A stretch of DNA of 64,000 bases from JAGWBF01 sp963663025 (GCA_963663025.1 OY760073.1:1488001-1552000); one strand, 5' to 3'; shown: positions 17,924-26,010, counted from the first letter of the stretch. Numbers and translations are program-made. Notes: generated by a model not told the origin, from the sequence alone.

Positions 17924-17953
17924 GGAAGGGGACGCCAGTTGGCGTCCCCTTCC
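17924..17953 (-). terminator. terminator of amidohydrolase paralogue 4
   Basis: A perfect 13-bp stem (17924-17936 with 17941-17953) and AACT loop, followed on the minus strand by TCTTTTCC. It separates paralogue 4 from the promoter of the next three genes. Confidence 0.85.
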
Positions 17954-17977
17954 CAGGAATCACCCTTTGTTCTGCCT

Positions 17978-19168
17978 TTAGCTCAGGCGCAGGAAGTCCG
18001 CCGCATTGTCGTACATGTGCTTCTGGAGCGCCTGCTTGCCATACTTGGGCTGCGACCAGAAGTCCCAGTCGATGACCTCTTTGCAGGTCTCCGGGAACCA
18101 TGCCTGCCCGTGCGGGTAGTCGGACTGGTGCATCAGGCAGTCTTCGCCAAGGATGTCCACACAGGCCTTGGTCATGGCAGCGCCCTCGAACGGCTCGGCA
18201 GCGCAGCGGAAGCGACCCATCTGGGCATACTCGATGGGCGTGTACTTCAGGTCCGGGGTTACGCCGCTGACGTAGCTCTTGTTGAAGCCCAGGCGGATGA
18301 GCCAGTTGGGCAGCCAGCCGTGCCCCACTTCCGACACCGCGCAGCGCATGTTGGGATACCTGTCAAATATGCCGGACAGGATAAGGTAGGCCGACAAACG
18401 AGCGGCGCCCCAAGGATGGGCTGCCGTGCGGGCTACGACGGTGTTGCCCCAGATGTCCCTGTAGCCGGGGAAATAAGGAGGCTCCATGAAGAAGCTGTGG
18501 TGCACCAGGGGCAGGTTCAGCTCGTTCATGGTCGCCCAGACAGGCTCCAGGTTGGGATGGTCCACCGGGATACCCTCAGGAAGGTGAACCCATACCGCAG
18601 TGACCCACTTGTCGTTGGCAAACTCCTTGATCTCGGAGATGGACCACTCAGGATCGCTTGCGATCACCTGCAGGCAGCTGACCAGCCTGTCAGGAGCTTC
18701 CGCAGTGTAGGCTCGCATATAGTGGTGGTACCCACGATAGAGACCCTCGGCCAGGGTTACGTCGGGGCAGCCTGTCATGGTTGCTGGCCAAGTGCCGGGG
18801 AAGATGAAGTCGATGTCCCGACCCTCCAGGTCCATGTCTACTATGCGGCCCTTTGAGTCCTCGTGCTCCACATCGGGATGGGCCTGGGCCCGGTGCATTC
18901 CGACGGTCCGGCCATCCAGGGCTCCGCGTCCACCGGGGGTAGCCTTGTCATCTCCGGCCTTGGGGGAGGTCCCGGGGAACCGGTCATAAGGAATGGCGCC
19001 CACGGTAATGCCCGTGCGCGTGACCCCGTCGGCGGTGGTCCGTGCCCTGTGATAGGGCTTCAGTTCATCCATTCGAGGCCGGAAGCTGGGCTCGACATAC
19101 TTGGCCAGCACCTCCATGGACGGCTGAACATGGGTATCCATGTCTATAACTTTGTATCCGTCTCTCAA
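17978..19168 (-). CDS. amidohydrolase-superfamily metal-dependent hydrolase, paralogue 4
   Basis: Hydrolase of 396 aa. Motifs: VIDMDTHVQP near residue 7, LPLVHHSFFM, SEVGHGWLPNW and HQSDYPHG. The start is TTG at 19168, because GAGGAGG lies five bases before it and the product then begins (M)RDGYKVIDMD like the other three; the ATG 66 bases upstream gives an unconserved extension and has no RBS. It has its own promoter (19244-19273) and its own terminator, so it is expressed separately from paralogues 1-3. It diverges from the phzF-like gene. The substrate is unknown. Confidence 0.85.
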   Translation of the reverse strand: MRDGYKVIDMDTHVQPSMEVLAKYVEPSFRPRMDELKPYHRARTTADGVTRTGITVGAIPYDRFPGTSPKAGDDKATPGGRGALDGRTVGMHRAQAHPDVEHEDSKGRIVDMDLEGRDIDFIFPGTWPATMTGCPDVTLAEGLYRGYHHYMRAYTAEAPDRLVSCLQVIASDPEWSISEIKEFANDKWVTAVWVHLPEGIPVDHPNLEPVWATMNELNLPLVHHSFFMEPPYFPGYRDIWGNTVVARTAAHPWGAARLSAYLILSGIFDRYPNMRCAVSEVGHGWLPNWLIRLGFNKSYVSGVTPDLKYTPIEYAQMGRFRCAAEPFEGAAMTKACVDILGEDCLMHQSDYPHGQAWFPETCKEVIDWDFWSQPKYGKQALQKHMYDNAADFLRLS

Positions 19169-19243
19169 ACAACACCTCCTCGGCTGTTTTGAAGCGATGG
19201 ACCCTTCGAAACGCGGTCTGCCACCAAGGTCCACTTGCCGCCA

Positions 19244-19273
19244 ATTCTAGGCGGGGTCAAGTAAGGTTGTCAA
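19244..19273 (-). promoter_or_regulatory. promoter of amidohydrolase paralogue 4
   Basis: Minus strand: TTGACA (19273-19268), 18-base spacer, TAGAAT (19249-19244). It contains the 13-base AATTGGCGGCAAG element (19246-19234) shared with the promoter of paralogue 3. Confidence 0.75.
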
Positions 19274-19284
19274 TCCCCGCTAGA

Positions 19285-19313
19285 TTGACCGTCCCTTAGA
19301 CAGCAGGGATAAT
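19285..19313 (+). promoter_or_regulatory. promoter of the phzF-like gene
   Basis: TTGACC (19285-19290), 17-base spacer, GATAAT (19308-19313). It is back to back with the paralogue 4 promoter; the two -35 boxes are 11 bases apart, so one regulator could act on both. Confidence 0.75.
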
Positions 19314-19382
19314 TGACTGGCCTCAAACCAACATTCGCGAGTGCATGCCACAACCACCCAATGCGGTCACAAAGGAGCTGAT

Positions 19383-20339
19383 ATGAACGTACCTTTCTCC
19401 AACCTTGTCAGTCGAATCAAGGATGTGTTGAGCGCAAAGGTTGCTCATGCAGCGACAATGCCTTCCGATGCCGGGACCCTGTCCTTCTATTGGGTCGATG
19501 TGTTCGCCCTAAGGCCAAGAGAGGGCAACCAACTGGCTGTATTTCTGGACGGCAACGGACTGGACACCGACACCATGCAGGCCATTGCCCGGGAGATGGC
19601 TATTTCAGAGACCACCTTCCTCCAGACACCGGAGCACGGCGGAAACGCCAAGGTACGCATATTCACCACCACGAGGGAGCTCCCCTTTGCCGGGCACCCT
19701 ACCCTGGGCACCGCCTACGTCGTCGCCGAAACTCAGGGGCTGAACGACAAGGTTGTCCTCGAGATGGGCGTTGGGGACATCCCCGTCGCCCTGGAGCGAA
19801 GCGACGGGGGCCTGAAGCTGGAGATGACTCAGAGGGACCCGGAGTTTGGGCCGATAATCACCGACCGGGCCGCCGTGGCCCAGGCCATCGGACGCGCCGA
19901 GGAGGACCTGGAACCGGACCTGCCGGTGCAGGTCGTGAACACCGGCCTGCCCTTCGTTATCGTTCCCCTGAAGTCCCTGGATGTCATAAAGAACACCAGG
20001 CTGCAACCCCAGATCAAGGAAGCAATCCCCGAGGTCGGCGATCTCGGCCTGTACATGTTCTGCCGGGAGACGGTCAACGCCGATGCAACCATCCATGCCC
20101 GTCCCGCTTCCGCCGGACGAGAAGACCCGGCCACGGGCAGCGCCGCCGGTTGTCTCGTTTCCTACATCGTGGAACACGGAGTTGCCCCGCCGGACAGCGA
20201 TGTGGTCATAGAGCAGGGGGTCTGGGTGCTGCGGAACGGCCGCCTGTTCACCAAGGCAAGCAAGGTGGATGGCAAGGTCCAGAACGTACGGGTAGGCGGG
20301 CAGGTGTTTGTCGCTCTTAAGGGCGAGCTGGAGATCTAG
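19383..20339 (+). CDS. PhzF-family isomerase-like protein
   Basis: Protein of 318 aa with the diaminopimelate-epimerase-like double fold of PhzF, whose best known member isomerises a phenazine precursor; most homologues have unknown substrates. Family motifs are GNQLAVFLDG, the catalytic Glu in SETTFL near residue 75, PFAGHPTLG near 103 and EDPATGSAAG near 247. The start at 19383 has AAAGGAG five bases upstream; an earlier in-frame ATG (19341) lacks an RBS. There are about 35 extra N-terminal residues before the usual first strand (FYWVDVFAL), weakly amphipathic. There are no other phenazine genes here, so phenazine synthesis is not implied. Confidence 0.88.
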   Translation: MNVPFSNLVSRIKDVLSAKVAHAATMPSDAGTLSFYWVDVFALRPREGNQLAVFLDGNGLDTDTMQAIAREMAISETTFLQTPEHGGNAKVRIFTTTRELPFAGHPTLGTAYVVAETQGLNDKVVLEMGVGDIPVALERSDGGLKLEMTQRDPEFGPIITDRAAVAQAIGRAEEDLEPDLPVQVVNTGLPFVIVPLKSLDVIKNTRLQPQIKEAIPEVGDLGLYMFCRETVNADATIHARPASAGREDPATGSAAGCLVSYIVEHGVAPPDSDVVIEQGVWVLRNGRLFTKASKVDGKVQNVRVGGQVFVALKGELEI

Positions 20340-21427
20340 CCCCAGACTGCTCGCGCTGTTTCGGCCACCAGCTCCAGCTTGCGCCTCTGGTCATCCCAGC
20401 TCAGCAGGTTTCCGTCCCTCTCGGAAGCGAACCCGCACTGGGGGCTGATGGCCAAATCCTCGACGGAAACGTACCGGGCTGCTTCGTCGATGCGCCTGAG
20501 GAGCACATCCCCCTCCTCCAGCTCCCCCGTCTTGGTGGTAACCAGACCCAGAACTACCTGCTTGCCCTTCGGGATGAAACGCAACGGCTCGAACCCGCCT
20601 GCCCTTTCGGAGTCGTACTCCAGCAGAAACCGGTCGGGGTCCAGGGTGGAGAACAGCACCTCGGCGATGGGATCGTACCCGCCCTCGCTGCGCCACCTGC
20701 TGCGGCTATTGCCGCGGCACATATGCACAGCACCGATGACCCCCACTCCTTTGGCAGCCTCTAGACAATGGTTGTCGGCAGCCATGGCCAGTTCCATAGC
20801 CTTGTCGGGGTCGATGCCCCTGCTGCGCATCTCCTCCCGCTGTTGGAGGTCGCAGTACCGGGTGTAGTGGGGAGCATCCAACTGGATGTAGGTTACCCCG
20901 TCTTCTAAGGTGGCGGCGATCTCCGCTTTCAGCACCCCGGCCAAGGCCCACATCAGGTCATCGGGGGTGGGATAGAATGAGTCGGTCACGCCCTCCCTGA
21001 AGGCGGCCTGCGAGATAAAGGTCGGGCTGGGCATAGTGACCTTGAAGGGCTTGCTTGCATGTTCGCGGAGGAAAGAGGTCTCGTGGGCGGTCAGGCGCCT
21101 CTTAGGGGTGAGGTGACCATTGACGACGCGCACCCTGGTAGGGGTGGAGGTTTCGCCGGGCCCGTACCACCGCATGGGAGCCGATTCCTCGGGTGGGGCG
21201 AAGCCATCGACTGCCTCGGCCAGCTCGGACATGAAGGCTTCACGGCGGTACTCCCCATCGGTCACCACATCCATCCCCGCCTGCTCCTGCATCTCAAGGG
21301 CTTGGAGGACGGCCTCGTCTTCTACGACGCGCAGTTGCTCCCGGGATATGGAACCGTGGTTATAGGCGGTGCGCGCCTCCAGGAGCTGGGGCGGGCGCAG
21401 CAGGCTCCCGACCTGGTCGGAGCGGAT
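20336..21427 (-). CDS. MetE C-terminal-like (cobalamin-independent methionine synthase family) protein
   Basis: TIM-barrel protein of the methionine synthase II/UROD-like group (COG0620 type), about 363 aa if it begins near 21427. Motifs: DQVGSLLRPPQLL at the N-terminus, VVTDGEYRREAF, YIQLDAPHYTRY, and in the C-terminal half HMCRGNSRSRW and SPQCGFAS, the Cys/His zinc positions. The first ATG is at 21292, but translation upstream of it gives 45 more residues that fit the family N-terminus. No ATG, GTG or TTG lies between those residues and the upstream stop; ATC at 21427 is the best-placed candidate. Small family members of this kind use varied methyl- or alkyl-thioether substrates. It is last in a four-gene minus-strand operon. 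Confidence 0.75.
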   Translation of the reverse strand: MRSDQVGSLLRPPQLLEARTAYNHGSISREQLRVVEDEAVLQALEMQEQAGMDVVTDGEYRREAFMSELAEAVDGFAPPEESAPMRWYGPGETSTPTRVRVVNGHLTPKRRLTAHETSFLREHASKPFKVTMPSPTFISQAAFREGVTDSFYPTPDDLMWALAGVLKAEIAATLEDGVTYIQLDAPHYTRYCDLQQREEMRSRGIDPDKAMELAMAADNHCLEAAKGVGVIGAVHMCRGNSRSRWRSEGGYDPIAEVLFSTLDPDRFLLEYDSERAGGFEPLRFIPKGKQVVLGLVTTKTGELEEGDVLLRRIDEAARYVSVEDLAISPQCGFASERDGNLLSWDDQRRKLELVAETARAVWG

Positions 21428-21437
21428 TTCCCCGATA

Positions 21438-22046
21438 TCAGGCCACCTTCAAAGGTTCGCCGAAGCTCTCCACCCTGGCGTGTTCGAAGCCGTTGTACTC
21501 CATCTGGGCGCGGATCTCCTCCATGACCTCCGGGCCGGCTATCTTGTGCACCAGGTACAGGCCCATGTCCAGGGAGGAACTGACTCCGCCGGCGGTGATT
21601 ACTTCACCGTCTTCGACCACCCGCTGCTTCAGTACTTCGACGACGAAGGGTTCCAGGGCCTTGAATGCGTTGCGATTGGTGGTGGCCCGCTTACCCTCCA
21701 GGTAGCCAGCCTCGGCCAGCACCAAAGCGCCTCCGCAGACGGACATCTTGTAGGAAGCATCCTTGCCCGTCAGTATCCACTCCTTGAATTCGGGGCTGTT
21801 CCGCACCTCCCGGCCTCCGGGGCCGCCGGGGACGATGAAGAAGTCGTAGTCGGCCAGATTCGGCTTAACCTTGGTGGCCTTGATGACCAGGTCACCGGTC
21901 TGGTCCGTCACCTCAGGGCCGATGGCGCAGATGTCCCACTCGATGTCGTCGCGGAACCCCATGGTCTTCAGCCGAGTGATGGGGTCGTACACCCCCAGGA
22001 AGTCCAGGGTGGTCATTCCATCGTAGATAATGAAAGCGATCTTCAT
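21438..22046 (-). CDS. DJ-1/PfpI family protein (isonitrile hydratase-like)
   Basis: Class-I glutamine-amidotransferase-like protein of 202 aa. Motifs: MKIAFIIYDGMTTLDFLGVYD at the start, DFFIVPGGPGG near residue 73, and the nucleophile elbow MSVCGGALVLAEAG with Cys near 104. The sequence after the elbow (LEGKRATTNRNAF) and AGGVSSSLDMGLYLV near 150 resemble isonitrile hydratase and AraC-type N-terminal domains more than the protease-like PfpI. It is ten bases upstream of the MetE-like start region and 12 bases downstream of the isocitrate-lyase family gene, so they are cotranscribed. The precise reaction is uncertain. Confidence 0.85.
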   Translation of the reverse strand: MKIAFIIYDGMTTLDFLGVYDPITRLKTMGFRDDIEWDICAIGPEVTDQTGDLVIKATKVKPNLADYDFFIVPGGPGGREVRNSPEFKEWILTGKDASYKMSVCGGALVLAEAGYLEGKRATTNRNAFKALEPFVVEVLKQRVVEDGEVITAGGVSSSLDMGLYLVHKIAGPEVMEEIRAQMEYNGFEHARVESFGEPLKVA

Positions 22047-22058
22047 ACCTACCTCCAG

Positions 22059-22934
22059 TTACCGATTGACGCCCGAGTAGGGGTTGTCCCTGTTCTTCTC
22101 AGTGAAATCCGCTATGGCCTGGACGCCCCGCTGCCGGAAGTCCATCAGGAAGTCCCAGCCAGCCGAGTACATGGCGAACAGGTGAGAGTAGGGATGGCGC
22201 ACCTCGCACAGGCCTATGTCGGTGGCCTGCTCGTAGCTGAGGAAGTAGGCCGGGCAGGTGCAGGGAGCATCTATCTCCTTGACCATTTGACGTATCTGCT
22301 CCACATCCCTGGGCGGATAACCGATGTAGATCACGTCAGCCCCCGCATCCCGGTAAGCCTTCATAGCATCCACCGCTTCTGGTATGGGAATATTAGAGTC
22401 CAGGGCATAGCACCGCGCCCGCACGACGAAGTCCTGGTCGAGGGCGTTTCGGACCTCGACTATGGCCTTGATCTTGTCCACCATGTTCTGCTTGGGCAGG
22501 ATCCCCAAGTCCACCACATGCTCCCGGACCAGGCCGCCGGAACCGGGCTTGGGCCCCTGGTCGGCCCCTGTCGGCAGCACCCGGTCGTCCAGGTCCATGC
22601 CGGCGATGCCCAGCTTGATCAGCTCCTCAGCAGCCTTCGCTGCATGGATGGCTCCCAGGGGCGCAAGATGGTCGCAGTCCACCAGCACCGGCAGGTCCAC
22701 TGCTTCGTTGAAGAACTTGGCCACCCAGAGACGGTCCGCCAGCTCGAGGTACGAGCCGGGAACGCCCAGCATGTAGGAGAGGGTCGCATCCCCGCCGATG
22801 AAGATGTATTCGAAGCCAGCCCGCTCAAGCTGCTTGGCAGCCGCTACGGAGGTTGCCGACATATGGACTGCCGGATTGCCCTTGCGCATGAAGATTTCAC
22901 GGGCCCTGGTGCTCTTTTTCTTGGCTGTTGTCAC
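22059..22934 (-). CDS. isocitrate lyase/PEP mutase family protein
   Basis: TIM-barrel C-C or C-P lyase family protein of 291 aa. The Mg-binding strand VLVDCDH is near residue 83, and the barrel continues with GIAGMDLDDRV near 108, FVVRARCYAL near 160 and ADVIYIGYPP near 190. In classical members the loop after the second acid strand carries KKCGH; here the corresponding loop is LPTGADQGPKPG without that Cys, which argues against isocitrate lyase itself. Likely roles are oxaloacetate hydrolase or a 2-methylisocitrate/dimethylmalate-type lyase, but this is uncertain. GTG start at 22934 with GGGAG seven bases upstream. Confidence 0.82.
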   Translation of the reverse strand: MTTAKKKSTRAREIFMRKGNPAVHMSATSVAAAKQLERAGFEYIFIGGDATLSYMLGVPGSYLELADRLWVAKFFNEAVDLPVLVDCDHLAPLGAIHAAKAAEELIKLGIAGMDLDDRVLPTGADQGPKPGSGGLVREHVVDLGILPKQNMVDKIKAIVEVRNALDQDFVVRARCYALDSNIPIPEAVDAMKAYRDAGADVIYIGYPPRDVEQIRQMVKEIDAPCTCPAYFLSYEQATDIGLCEVRHPYSHLFAMYSAGWDFLMDFRQRGVQAIADFTEKNRDNPYSGVNR

Positions 22935-22965
22935 TGGTCCACTCCCGTCGTATTAGGTCTGGTTT

Positions 22966-23400
22966 CTAAGTGTTCACCGCTTCCGCCCCGGCCTCGGAGC
23001 AGAGCTCGTCCTGGTCGCCGATGCCCCCACCGCAGCCGACGCCTCCTATGATCGCGCCGTCGATGGTAAGGGGATGGCCTCCTCCGCCTGGTTGCATCTT
23101 CAGCTTTTCGGCCAAGCCGGACCAAAAGGCGACGTTGTTACGCACACCTTCCATCATCTCGTGGGTCGGCCTCCTGAATCCTGCCGCCATTATGGCTTTA
23201 CCTCGGGCCGTATCGAAGGTGATGAAGCTGGCGGTGTCGCCCCGCACGAAATAGACCATGTTGCCGCTCTCATCCACCACGGCCACGCTCATGGTTATTC
23301 CCAGCTCGGCTGCCTTGTCCTGGGCGGCCTTGACCACCCTTTCGGCAAGCTCCTGGCTCATGGGACGATGGGGTACCCTGGCACGCCTGTCTTGGACCAT
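22966..23400 (-). CDS. GlcG/HbpS family protein (DUF336)
   Basis: Small protein of 144 aa in the GlcG/HbpS (heme-binding, formerly DUF336) family. The core begins LAERVVKAAQDKAAELGITM, continues with VAVVDESGNMVYFVRGD, and ends with the glycine-rich GGGGHPLTIDGAIIGGVG and CGGGIGDQDE segments. Members bind heme or small acids; many sit beside glycolate or other oxidase genes. The ATG at 23400 has AGGAGG upstream. First gene of a four-gene operon with the lyase-family, DJ-1 and MetE-like genes (gaps of 31, 12 and about 10 bases), so it may serve a shared catabolic route. Confidence 0.85.
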   Translation of the reverse strand: MVQDRRARVPHRPMSQELAERVVKAAQDKAAELGITMSVAVVDESGNMVYFVRGDTASFITFDTARGKAIMAAGFRRPTHEMMEGVRNNVAFWSGLAEKLKMQPGGGGHPLTIDGAIIGGVGCGGGIGDQDELCSEAGAEAVNT

Positions 23401-23518
23401 CGCTCTCCTCCTCGAATGGGAAGATTATGCGTGTCTCGTCGTTGAAGATGGGCTTCCGACGCAGGTGCCCATTGTATCGACCGCCCGTTGAGAGCGTCAA
23501 GGATTGGGAGAGGCCCGA

Positions 23519-25258
23519 CTACCAGCCGACGGCGTAGTTAGCCCGGCGGGGGTCGGCGCCTCCGATGAGGATACCGCGCTCCCGATCGACAACTATGGCA
23601 GAGATGGCCCCGTTGTCGATGGTCCAGTCATCGGTCCAGTTGACCTTGTGGCCCATCTCCTCCAAGCCATGGGCGGCCTCTTTGTCGATCCTGCCCTCCA
23701 GCACCACCTCCCCGGGCTTGTAGATGTGGGGATGGTAGGTGAGGGGGAAGCTGTCCGAGCGCACCCTTGGCTCCTCGGTGGCCTGCTGGGGGTCGAGGCC
23801 GAATTCGGCCAAGTTCAGGAACATCTGTACCATGGCCTGAAGCTGCATATCCTCGCCGGGGGTGCCAAAGGGCATGTAGAGCTGGCCGTCCTTGAAGATC
23901 ATGGGGGCCTGGGGGGTGAGCCTTGGGCGACGCCCGGCGCCCAGCCGCGCAGGGTGCTCGGGGTCCACCCAGCTCTGGCCTCCCCGGGCGCTCAGGGCTA
24001 TGCCCGTTCCCTTAACGACAGGGTTCATATGAGGGCCGTCGCTGGTGGCGGCTGAAAAAGCGTTACCCCAGCGGTCCACTACAGCGCAGTAGCTGGTGTC
24101 TATCTCCCGCCTGCCGTAGTTGGGAGCGGCAGTCACCAAGGGAGCCTTGCTCCTGGTTCCTCCCTGGTGGGGCCACGGGTCTCCCGCCGGCGGCATCTCC
24201 GGCCACGCACGCTTCTGGTCGATGGCAGCCCTGCGGTCATCGGCGTAAGACTTGGACAGCAGACCGGCCATGGGAACATCCTCGAAGTCCGGATCGCCGT
24301 AGTATTCGTGGCGGTCGGCGAAGGAGAGCTTCATCGCCTCCAGGATGGTATGGATGTACTGGGATGAGTTCAGCCCCATGGACTGCAGATCGTAGCCCTC
24401 CAGGATGTGCATCATCTCCACAAAGGCAGGCCCCTGGCACCAAGGCCCGCAGGAGTAGAGGGTGTAGTTTTTGTAGTTCCCCACCTGGGGTTCATCCACA
24501 CCCACGTGGAATGCGGCCATATCTTCCATGGTCAGCTTACCGCCCATCTCCTGGCAGAAGCGGGTCATGGTCTCCGCCAGCTCTCCCTTGTAGAACAAAT
24601 CCCTGGCGGCCTGGATGGCACCCTCCCGGCCCTTGTGGGACTTGGCCCGCTCCTCTTCAGCCATCTTGCGGAAGGTTGAGGCCAGGTCCTTCAGCTGTAG
24701 TATCTCTCCCGGCTCTGGAGGTCTGCCTTGAGGCAAATACACTTCGACGGTGCTGGGGAACTGTTCCATGAAGGCCCGCTGGCGGTTGATCATCCTTGCC
24801 ATGCGTACCGAGCAGGGGAATCCCCTGTCGGCAAGCTCGATGGCCGGCGCGGACACCTGCTCGAAGGTCATAGTGCCAAATTGCTGCAACGCTGTCAGCC
24901 AGGCATCACAGGAGCTCGGGGTGACCGTCCGGACGATGCCTGGGGGGATCGCCCCCTTGTGCTCCTTGTTGAACTCATCCAGGTCCGTGGAGGCGGGCCA
25001 CCGACCTATGCCGCTGATGGTTCTCACCTGCCCTGTATCGGCCCTGTACACCATAATGGGGGCAACACCGCCAAAGGAAGTCTGCTCGCTGACCACAACG
25101 TTCAATGTGATCCCTGCAGCCACGCCGGCGTCAATGGCATTCCCACCTTCTTCCAGGATGCGGTAGCCGGCCATTGATGCCAGGTAGTGGCCCGTGGATA
25201 CCATGTGCACGGTGCCCATAAATGGGGCGCGGTACGAGGGGATTCCATTTGGCGGCAT
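23519..25258 (-). CDS. gamma-glutamyltransferase family protein
   Basis: Ntn-hydrolase of 579 aa that cleaves gamma-glutamyl bonds such as in glutathione, or acylated substrates. It has MVSTGHYLASMAGYRILEEG and NAIDAGVAAGITLNVV at the N-terminus, and the autoprocessing site at DTSYCAVVD near residue 387, where Thr is the nucleophile; the family usually reads TTH, so the third position is changed to Tyr. The C-terminal part contains PFGTPGEDMQLQAMVQMFLN. No signal peptide is visible, although classic GGT is periplasmic, so it resembles the cytosolic GGT-like acylase group. The ATG at 25258 has AGGAGG six bases before it; the earlier start at 25324 is not conserved. Confidence 0.88.
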   Translation of the reverse strand: MPPNGIPSYRAPFMGTVHMVSTGHYLASMAGYRILEEGGNAIDAGVAAGITLNVVVSEQTSFGGVAPIMVYRADTGQVRTISGIGRWPASTDLDEFNKEHKGAIPPGIVRTVTPSSCDAWLTALQQFGTMTFEQVSAPAIELADRGFPCSVRMARMINRQRAFMEQFPSTVEVYLPQGRPPEPGEILQLKDLASTFRKMAEEERAKSHKGREGAIQAARDLFYKGELAETMTRFCQEMGGKLTMEDMAAFHVGVDEPQVGNYKNYTLYSCGPWCQGPAFVEMMHILEGYDLQSMGLNSSQYIHTILEAMKLSFADRHEYYGDPDFEDVPMAGLLSKSYADDRRAAIDQKRAWPEMPPAGDPWPHQGGTRSKAPLVTAAPNYGRREIDTSYCAVVDRWGNAFSAATSDGPHMNPVVKGTGIALSARGGQSWVDPEHPARLGAGRRPRLTPQAPMIFKDGQLYMPFGTPGEDMQLQAMVQMFLNLAEFGLDPQQATEEPRVRSDSFPLTYHPHIYKPGEVVLEGRIDKEAAHGLEEMGHKVNWTDDWTIDNGAISAIVVDRERGILIGGADPRRANYAVGW

Positions 25259-25536
25259 CGGATACCTCCTGGCTGACCTGAAATTCCAAACCTGGATTTT
25301 ACATTCAGCAAAGGTCTGTTTCAAGTGTGACGACGGCTGTGGTCCATGCGGACAGCAGTGGGTTGTTTCGGGCGAAAGGACGGGTGCGGGGCGACGCAGC
25401 GCGGGGGATTGCCATGCCCATCCCCTTGAATTACAATACTGCCGTTGTTCGTCGGCCCGGCCCAGAAGCCGAACGCCGGGGAGCCAATGTCTCAGATTTC
25501 GAGCTTCTCTGGATACTCTATTCTCATGGAGGTGTA

Positions 25537-26010
25537 ATGATGGCAGGCGAAATCGAGAAGAAACTGGAAGGAATGGGTCTATCTCTGCTGCCCCCCGGTC
25601 CTCCGGGTCCCTTTGGCGCCCGTGGAGTCCGTGTAGGCAACCTTCTGTTCATGTCGGGAACGGGCCCGCGCGTGGCCGAAGGCCAGACGCCCTGGAAGGG
25701 TAAGGTAGGACGGGACCTGACTACCGAGCAGGGCTACGAAGCGGCAAAGGCTGTTGGCCTCAGCTTGCTGACCAACATCAAGGCCGAGATAGGCGATCTG
25801 GACAAGGTAAAGCGAGTTGTGAAGCTCCTGTCCATGATCAACTGCGATCCTGAGTTCGGCGAGACCCCCAAGGTTGCCAACGGGTGCTCGGACCTGTTCA
25901 TCAGCCTGTGGGGCGAAAACGGCAAGCATGGCCGCTCGGCCGTCGGCATGGGCAGCCTGCCCAACGGCATCCCCGTGGAGATCGAGGGCATCTTCGAGGT
26001 GTCCGACTAG
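25537..26010 (+). CDS. RidA/YjgF family protein
   Basis: Trimeric-type Rid protein of 157 aa. The family hydrolyses reactive enamine/imine intermediates. It contains GNLLFMSGTGPRV near residue 36, EQGYEAAKAVGLSLLTNIKA near 65 and VKRVVKLLSMINCDPEF near 94. The catalytic Arg of classical RidA near the C-terminus (R-x-x-V-x-V-x-x-LP) is represented by GRSAVGMGSLPNGIPVEIEGI, with Arg retained. GGAGG lies 4 bases before tandem ATGs at 25537 and 25540. The longer upstream reading frame has no conserved residues. Confidence 0.88.
   Translation: MMAGEIEKKLEGMGLSLLPPGPPGPFGARGVRVGNLLFMSGTGPRVAEGQTPWKGKVGRDLTTEQGYEAAKAVGLSLLTNIKAEIGDLDKVKRVVKLLSMINCDPEFGETPKVANGCSDLFISLWGENGKHGRSAVGMGSLPNGIPVEIEGIFEVSD

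Noticed and set aside
17978..19234. Longer start for amidohydrolase paralogue 4
   Set aside because: The upstream ATG has no RBS and adds an unconserved leader; the TTG at 19168 has GAGGAGG and matches the other three N-termini.
19383..20339. Phenazine biosynthesis
   Set aside because: Only a PhzF-like gene is present. The family is broad and no other phz gene is nearby.
22059..22934. Calling the lyase-family gene isocitrate lyase (aceA)
   Set aside because: At 291 aa it is too short for aceA and lacks the KKCGH active-site motif, so only the family is named.
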